Assembly (NCBI GenBank): GCA_029564465.1
Contig: JAKQPY010000008.1
Coordinates: 1 to 59,010 of the forward strand
DNA length: 59,010 nucleotides
Source of the DNA: JAGOEF01 sp029564465
Lineage (GTDB): Bacteria > Bacteroidota > Bacteroidia > Bacteroidales > ML635J-15
Direction of reading: 5' to 3'
Under the pieces are notes generated by a model. The model searched no databases. It saw nothing but the letters and a program-made list of their open reading frames with translations, and had not been told where the DNA came from. This document shows positions 55,801-59,010 of this stretch, in pieces (the first letter of the stretch is position 1; the number at the start of each line of letters is the position of its first letter). Position numbers and translations under genes: made by a program.

Positions 55801-56207
55801 CTTAAAAACCTTTCATATTTTACAATCGTATTTATTGCTGTTGCATCTTCCAATGCACATCGCGATACAGTGTCGAGCAGACTTTCAAACTTTGATTTGT
55901 TTATTGGAATTTTTTCTAATTGTTTAATAATCTTCTCGTCGTTTACTTGATTGAATTTACGGTAAGCTTTTGTAAGATATTCATAAGATTGTTCCGGGTT
56001 GTATTTGTTAAATTCTCTCGAAATGTAGAGGTAAGCCATGGTATAATTCAATTCGATGTCATCAGGAGATTTTTCAATAGCTTTGTTTAATTTCTTTTCG
56101 GCTTTCGCATGTTTCCCATCATCAATCATTTTCATATAGTTGTTTTGCCCTAAAACGGCACTATATACTCCTATCAGGATAAAAGATGTAATTAAAACTT
56201 TCCACAT
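52803..56207 (-). CDS. OmpA-family envelope protein with TPR-like, PD40 and vWA domains
   Basis: About 1134 residues from the ATG at 56207 (a TTG at 56213 is also in frame). Order: signal peptide (1-20, ITSFILIGVYSAVLGQ); TPR-like helical repeats (about 20-450, with repeated YKYFINKYPNAQEV-type segments); PD40/WD40-like beta-propeller repeats (about 465-710, LSPVISADDKTLFFCG, TPFLHPDMKTLYFSSDG); a von Willebrand A domain with a MIDAS motif DVSGSMD (about 725-905); a beta-sandwich linker; and a C-terminal OmpA peptidoglycan-binding domain (ISGHTDNIGEEENNQKLSEK; GRAKNRRVELKF). It is probably periplasmic or outer-membrane-bound. The vWA insertion between PD40 and OmpA is less common. Confidence 0.92.
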   Translation of the reverse strand: MWKVLITSFILIGVYSAVLGQNNYMKMIDDGKHAKAEKKLNKAIEKSPDDIELNYTMAYLYISREFNKYNPEQSYEYLTKAYRKFNQVNDEKIIKQLEKIPINKSKFESLLDTVSRCALEDATAINTIVKYERFLSYFELSPKKYKNSAIERRDVVAYAEASKTNTVESYQSFMNNYPIAKQFRDAEKNRNALAFLNAKKTDNIDAYKYFINKYPNAQEVSQAWYRIHELAYQFAQKQNTSKSYKDFLDAYPYSIQANDANKLYQERQFFENTIQGNYESYFVFTRKFPNNTWVQAATDSIFQIAIDDENILALDFCVKNLNGNKRNTALLLLHDVFTNDGEVATLDNFYSEYDDPIFNDIKTKDYEIAKRGDELMLNLPYNSKDFDKYDEYIKLAAPNERSFVALQRLVSVELKNKNWNSAKQKIQKYESNFGTDNLKYKELIKLCDSKFDNSIKTISVGQNVNTTNGGELSPVISADDKTLFFCGKNRKDNIGGEDIFMATKSNNYWGNVSIVSSLSNSNSNDAPLSVSSDGNTILVFKSGKIYYSTKTIYGWSNLEAYPSNINMSDWQSDAMITSDGKSLVFTAIGNKTNNIYIKNPYNYHGDNQYPSDIFVSILSEDGVWSEPINLGKNINTPYSERTPFLHPDMKTLYFSSDGHGGLGKMDVYKSTRLHDTCWNCWSAPVNMGKEFNTPDNDLGYKISTGGDKAYFSYEQKSTKQTSIILLLDVSGSMDGYKLRALKSAAYQTCQSAIMNSAEVAVLAFSGNCKDPIYFTLDFTQDINQITDKISYLYAGGGTPLYEAYQLACEYMWKNSAKSNSNKVILLMTDGDANGCTMLDKTVKNLKSRGILYKTQCIAYDVSSYSLAYSDLKYIANESKGQFYYSESIDELGATFEKAGNDIFSVIDAGGNTDIMVCDIPIHLRPDYVATVSGRLVDADNQPVSADIRWEDLTTGKNVGQSKSDPVDGSFFIVLPLGKIYGYYVDGDEYFPISNNIDLRTSTEPVVIEENIDLVSFKQMIEEGTAVPVNNLFFNFAESSLLPYSLPELQRVAGIIKKNGLKVEISGHTDNIGEEENNQKLSEKRAEAVRDYLINEGCDPSMLQTLGYGESKPVATNDTDVGRAKNRRVELKFVK

Positions 56208-56273
56208 AGCCAAATCAGTGTTATGATGAATATATTATGAAAATAGACAAATAGGTGCGTTCAAAAACACTTA

Positions 56274-56281
56274 CAAATATA
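56274..56281 (-). promoter_or_regulatory. Bacteroidota -7 element TATATTTG
   Basis: Exact TAnnTTTG match 66 bp upstream of the OmpA/vWA gene. A possible -33 TTTG lies 23 bp further upstream (56305-56308 on the complementary strand), slightly wider than usual spacing. Confidence 0.45.
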
Positions 56282-56382
56282 GTGTTTCAACTTATTTAAA
56301 AAAACAAAGTAAATTTCTTTTTGGTTAATAGGTAGCTTAAAAACTTTTTCTTTCACATTTATTAATATTGTTTACCTCCCCC

Positions 56383-56421
56383 AAAACTTCGGCAAAATCC
56401 AATCTGTTTTGCCGAAGTTTT
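56383..56421. terminator. Perfect 15-bp hairpin between the OmpA and DUF3987 genes
   Basis: AAAACTTCGGCAAAA at 56383-56397 and TTTTGCCGAAGTTTT at 56407-56421 are exact inverted copies around a 9-nt loop. It lies 39 bp downstream of the DUF3987 stop, as expected for a terminator on the minus strand, although the T-run is only four bases long and followed by G. A protein-binding palindrome is the alternative. Confidence 0.65.
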
Positions 56422-56431
56422 GAGTTGGTAA

Positions 56432-56487
56432 ATTATCACTTTATCAGTTTATCAGTTTGTCACTTTATCACTTTATCATTTTGATCA
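56432..56487. repeat. Seven degenerate 8-bp tandem repeats at the DUF3987 stop
   Basis: Units read ATTATCAC, TTTATCAG, TTTATCAG, TTTGTCAC, TTTATCAC, TTTATCAT and TTTGATCA on the plus strand. The array spans the stop codon and encodes the last residues (NDKVIK) of the DUF3987 protein. Short repeats of this kind can arise by slippage or act as binding sites; neither is shown. Confidence 0.8.
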
Positions 56488-57869
56488 CCCGACTTCGTGT
56501 AATTTCCGTAAGATGGTTTTGTGAAAATGTTACTGCTGAGAAACCGGTCGCAGCTGGCAGGGGAGAGGTCGAGCTTTTCGGCAAGCTGCAGGGCTTGCTT
56601 CCGGGTGAAGCTATCGGGGAGCAAATCGTAGTACTGATTCAGTCGCCTTTGTTTTACGATATTCTTATTGCCGTTTTTGGTCTCGGCAATAAGAGCTATG
56701 GCATGGTGTGCCAGTACAATGACAATTTCGTATGCCAGACCAAAATCTACCCGATCAATGGTCATTTTTGGTTCAGGGTTTTTCCCACTCTCCAATACAC
56801 GCAGGGTGCCGGTAATCATCGCAATGCGAAACAGAATCAAGCCCAGACGTTTCACTGTTGCCAGACATTGATCTCCAATCTCCTTATGCAGCTGTTGCAT
56901 AATGTCGTTCATGCACGATTTGAACTCTGCCCTAGTTGTCGTATTGAATTGCCATTCAATGGTGCTTCCCAGCGATATAAGCCTGTTCCTGTTCTCGAAC
57001 ATTTGTTGCCCCAGTTCATTGAATATTCGCAAGGTGCGGTGTTCCATATCGATAAATACATCTTTAAAAACCGTAACGGCAGGGAAGGAGTAGAACGCAA
57101 ACCGGCTGAACAAACCGTTCTCGGTGCTGGGAATGAGTTTAAACAACTGATCTTTGGTGCCTGTCAGCAATGCCGAAAGCCTGGGTTCCGAAAGCTCAAG
57201 GTATTCACGGTTGGTTCTTCGTTGCAGGCTGATGGGTTCGTGCTGGAAGGCGCAACGCAACACGTCGGAATAATTTCCCCAGTCCTGCGACAACGAATTC
57301 GCCAAAGTGTCGGCTTCGGTGCAGAAGAGCAAGCCGGCACCATCGTTTTCCGACAAGGTCTGCAGAAACGAACTGGCACTGTTGTTTGCCGGAATTATCA
57401 GCATTTTTCTGGCGGGTTCACCGGGAATTTCTTTAAGAGGTTCTTTTGTTTTCTTCTTCAACGAATTGCGATACAGCCTGAGTTCCGACTGGTAGGCTTC
57501 GTAGGCTTTTGCCGAAGTATTGAGCATGTCTTTGTGAATGAATTCTGCAAATTTTCGGGTCCATTGCAGTATTCCTTTTCCAGCACCGGCCGGAGCCTCA
57601 ATAAACACAAAGAAATTCGGGTACACCGTCTTCATGTCGTACATGCCACACACAAAGGGCAGGCATCCCGAAATTACTGACAAGGCCCCAAGCAGAATAA
57701 TGTCCTTCTCTTTGGGATTCGAGAACTGACTGCAAGCATCCGATAGTGCTTTTGGCAGATACCTGTACACGTCGGGATGAAATTCTGACGGGAAATTTTT
57801 CACTGACTGAGGAATGATAAAATCTTCTTCCTGTTCAGGCGATCGGTAGGTATTCATTTCTTTAAACAT
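56460..57869 (-). CDS. DUF3987 family protein (mobile-element primase/helicase-like)
   Basis: A 469-residue protein of the DUF3987 type common on Bacteroidota integrative elements. It has an NTPase-like P-loop APAGAGKG at residues 92-99, followed by WTRKFAEFIH. The family strings are IIPANNSASSFLQTLSENDGAGLLFCTEAD, split by the usual positions, and LTGTKDQLFKLI with GLFSRFAFYSFP. The protein probably works in replication or transfer of the element. The start overlaps the stop of the HTH gene by 8 bp, so both form one small operon of mobile-element genes. Confidence 0.85.
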   Translation of the reverse strand: MFKEMNTYRSPEQEEDFIIPQSVKNFPSEFHPDVYRYLPKALSDACSQFSNPKEKDIILLGALSVISGCLPFVCGMYDMKTVYPNFFVFIEAPAGAGKGILQWTRKFAEFIHKDMLNTSAKAYEAYQSELRLYRNSLKKKTKEPLKEIPGEPARKMLIIPANNSASSFLQTLSENDGAGLLFCTEADTLANSLSQDWGNYSDVLRCAFQHEPISLQRRTNREYLELSEPRLSALLTGTKDQLFKLIPSTENGLFSRFAFYSFPAVTVFKDVFIDMEHRTLRIFNELGQQMFENRNRLISLGSTIEWQFNTTTRAEFKSCMNDIMQQLHKEIGDQCLATVKRLGLILFRIAMITGTLRVLESGKNPEPKMTIDRVDFGLAYEIVIVLAHHAIALIAETKNGNKNIVKQRRLNQYYDLLPDSFTRKQALQLAEKLDLSPASCDRFLSSNIFTKPSYGNYTKSGDQNDKVIK

Positions 57870-58179
57870 GGCTTACCCTTTCATCGCTTGATTGGTTCTG
57901 ACTTTTTGCATTTTCGAGCCATTGAATCAGATCTTGCTTGCTGAAGTACAGCTTTTTCCCCTGCTTCATACTGGGGATTTGCTTTTTTGAGCTTAACCCG
58001 TAGAGTGTTGTCAGCGAAATTCGCAGAAACATGGCCGCTTCGCCGGCATTCAGGTAGGCATCGAGGGGATGCTCGTTTGTGGGATTCGGCTGCGTGGCTA
58101 GTCTCTCGTCCAGCAGCGTTTCGATTACATTGCGGATTACCGCCTGTAAACTTTTTTCGGTCGTAATTATAATTTTCAT
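57862..58179 (-). CDS. Helix-turn-helix excisionase-like DNA-binding protein
   Basis: A 105-residue protein whose second half is an HTH-17/MerR-like domain: NAGEAAMFLRISLTTLYGL (helix-turn-helix) followed by the wing strand KQGKKLYFSKQDLIQWL. The first half (KIIITTEKSLQAVIRNVIETLL) is a short helical part. Proteins like this act as excisionases or repressors on Bacteroidota mobile elements. It is the first gene of the pair with DUF3987. Confidence 0.87.
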   Translation of the reverse strand: MKIIITTEKSLQAVIRNVIETLLDERLATQPNPTNEHPLDAYLNAGEAAMFLRISLTTLYGLSSKKQIPSMKQGKKLYFSKQDLIQWLENAKSQNQSSDERVSHV

Positions 58180-58484
58180 GACAAATAAAATTTACAAGCG
58201 TGCCACAAATAAAAAGCCCAATTTTATGCCATATTCCCGATTGCTTTACTTTGCTTCGATGTCTTGATAACTTTTTTTTCTTTGATTCCTTTGCTATTTT
58301 TTGCTTTATTTTGCTCTGATATTTATTAACTGTCAAATTGGCTTTCTGACATTTTGTACCTGACAAAAAACACCCTTACCTCAGCCTAATGGGCTGATGA
58401 TTTTTGTGTTAGCACACTGTTAGTCAAATATTTTTATGACTTCTGTAAATCTTGCATTGCAAGGCTTGTAGAAAGCGGCAAAAT
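58180..58484. other. Non-coding stretch upstream of the mobile-element gene pair
   Basis: I see no convincing gene here; the frames that cross it are shadows with low-complexity composition. It holds a pair of 22-bp repeats (listed separately), a short palindrome at 58451-58464 (CTTGCATTGCAAG core), and probably the promoter of the HTH gene, although no exact TAnnTTTG was found on the minus strand. It is bounded on the right by the tRNA-Gly fragment. Confidence 0.6.
58241..58322. repeat. Pair of imperfect 22-bp direct repeats, 60 bp apart
   Basis: Copies at 58241-58262 and 58301-58322 share the pattern TTGCTTTAyTTTGCT followed by a diverged GAT-containing tail. They start exactly 60 bp apart, upstream of the excisionase-like gene. 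Such pairs can be recombinase arm sites, iterons or operators. Confidence 0.7.
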
Positions 58485-58528
58485 GCTTCCCAAGCTGAGG
58501 GTCGCGGGTTCGACCCCCGTTTCCCGCT
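58485..58528 (+). other. 3' fragment of tRNA-Gly (CCC), probable attachment-site scar
   Basis: From the anticodon loop (TTCCCAA) to the discriminator T, this is a normal tRNA-Gly 3' half: a T arm with GCGGG/CCCGT around TTCGACC and the 3' acceptor strand TTCCCGC. The matching 5' acceptor GCGGGAA and D arm are absent, and upstream of the anticodon loop the stem pairs for only two bases. Integrases of the tyrosine class often recombine at the anticodon loop and leave exactly such a fragment at one end of the element. Confidence 0.8.
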
Positions 58529-58537
58529 CGCAGCGAA

Positions 58538-58570
58538 AAAAGTCTCTGGATAAATTGTTCAGGGACTTTT
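58538..58570 (+). terminator. Terminator after the tRNA-Gly fragment
   Basis: An 11-bp stem (AAAAGTCTCTG with CAGGGACTTTT, one G-T pair) and an 11-nt loop, ending in TTTTATTCCTTT. It lies 10 bp after the tRNA fragment, so it is probably the original terminator of the tRNA-Gly gene. Confidence 0.75.
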
Positions 58571-58671
58571 ATTCCTTTACCAAGAAAATCTACCTTAAAA
58601 ACTTCTAAGCTGAAGTTAATGAAAATGCCAACTAATTGGTACTATAAGCCGTGGTGCGGCTAATTCATTCC

Positions 58672-59010
58672 TCACTCTTCATAATAATACGAGTAGTCAA
58701 TTCCTTTCATAAACATTTCACGGCTATTGATTTGGTCGGTTAAAGCGTTTTTTAATAATTGCTTCAATGTGCTGTCGTCCTGAGAACTCAGAATCATTGC
58801 GTTCATGTAGTCGGCTTTGCCAATTTTACTCCAATCAATGCATTTTTTTATGCGTTTTTTCATTATCAGATCAAGCCAGACTCGGGTGCTCCGACCATTG
58901 CCTTCCATAAATGGATGAGCTATGTTCATCTCTACATATTTTTCGACAATTTCGTCAAACGAATTTTCGGGCATTCGTTCAATTTGCTGTAATGTTTCGC
59001 CAAGAAAGTG
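58672..59010 (-). CDS. Fic family protein, partial (5' end outside the window)
   Basis: The minus-strand frame stays open to the right edge; the visible part starts HFLGETLQQIERMPEN and the true start is outside. The AMP-transferase motif is canonical: HPFMEGNGRSTR. The C-terminal part ends KGIDYSYYYEE, as in short Fic proteins of Bacteroidota. Fic enzymes usually transfer AMP from ATP to a hydroxyl of a target protein, often as a toxin. An inhibitory motif or antitoxin, if present, is not visible here. Confidence 0.9.
   Translation of the reverse strand, partial: HFLGETLQQIERMPENSFDEIVEKYVEMNIAHPFMEGNGRSTRVWLDLIMKKRIKKCIDWSKIGKADYMNAMILSSQDDSTLKQLLKNALTDQINSREMFMKGIDYSYYYEE

Noticed and set aside
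56432..56487. CRISPR array
   Set aside because: Units are 8 bp, adjacent and without spacers; no cas genes in the window.
56457..57680. Long plus-strand 407-codon frame opposite the DUF3987 gene
   Set aside because: Antisense shadow: the minus strand encodes a recognisable DUF3987 protein with a P-loop, the plus frame has no family motif.
57881..58366. Minus-strand 161-codon frame over the HTH gene
   Set aside because: It is a shadow frame of the HTH gene; its sequence is low-complexity and rich in Lys and Arg, and the HTH frame has clear domain motifs.
58441..58530. A complete tRNA-Gly gene
   Set aside because: No 5' acceptor strand or D arm can be found, and the anticodon stem pairs only two bases; only the 3' half is real.

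Overview
The window looks like a chromosomal segment of an uncultured or little-studied member of the Bacteroidota (Bacteroidales-like). The DNA is AT-rich. Start codons lack Shine-Dalgarno sequences. Several intergenic spaces carry the Bacteroidota -7 element TAnnTTTG. The core proteins (FolC, PurH), the OmpA/PD40/vWA envelope protein, the DUF3987 mobile-element protein and the Fic protein are all of Bacteroidota type. All family calls come from reading motifs by eye; no database search was possible.

Layout. (1) 1-6.4 kb is housekeeping DNA: the 3' part of a hypothetical gene, tRNA-Val(TAC) with a terminator, folC and two secreted-protein genes on the minus strand, then purH with a terminator. 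(2) 6.4-51.1 kb is one very large accessory locus for making and exporting a surface glycoconjugate. It starts with a Gfo/Idh/MocA oxidoreductase, a GT2 and a B12-type radical SAM gene whose 3' end is fused tail-to-tail to a truncated nitrilase gene. A UDP-glucuronate-epimerase-like protein and a Wzm/Wzt-type ABC exporter follow, then an unusual asparagine-synthase-like protein, a NodU-type carbamoyltransferase, a polysaccharide deacetylase, a DPM1-like GT2, a glutaminase-WbpG fusion, a GT-C-like membrane protein, a UbiA-like prenyltransferase and an SGNH hydrolase. Next come five B12-binding radical SAM genes in a row, a second GT-C-like protein and a DegT aminotransferase. Four radical SAM genes with an N-terminal twitch domain are spread over the right half, together with a SPASM radical SAM gene, a NeuD-like acyltransferase, a four-gene acyl-ACP module (FabL-like reductase, FabZ-like dehydratase, ketosynthase, ACP), a secreted transglutaminase-like protein, a GT2, AsnB and a GT-A protein with an internal repeat. 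(3) 51.1-52.8 kb is an IS3-family element abutting the 3' remnant of another GT2 gene. (4) 52.8-59 kb holds a large OmpA/PD40/vWA envelope gene, two mobile-element genes (DUF3987 and an excisionase-like HTH), a 3' fragment of tRNA-Gly(CCC) that looks like an attachment-site scar, and a partial Fic gene.

How the genes may work together (inference). Polyprenyl-phosphate sugar synthases (GT2) could feed the GT-C membrane proteins. The ABC exporter would move a lipid-linked glycan. Amidotransferase, carbamoyl, acetyl, aminotransferase and deacetylase enzymes would decorate the sugars. The acyl-ACP module and the eleven radical SAM enzymes would build or modify an unusual lipid or sugar part. The density and variety of radical SAM genes (six B12-binding, four N-twitch, one SPASM within about 42 kb) is the most striking property of the window and the best candidate for an undescribed biosynthetic system. 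Three breakpoints (near 9150, 51386 and 58485) show that the region has been rearranged or, if it comes from a metagenome, may contain assembly joins that should be tested first.
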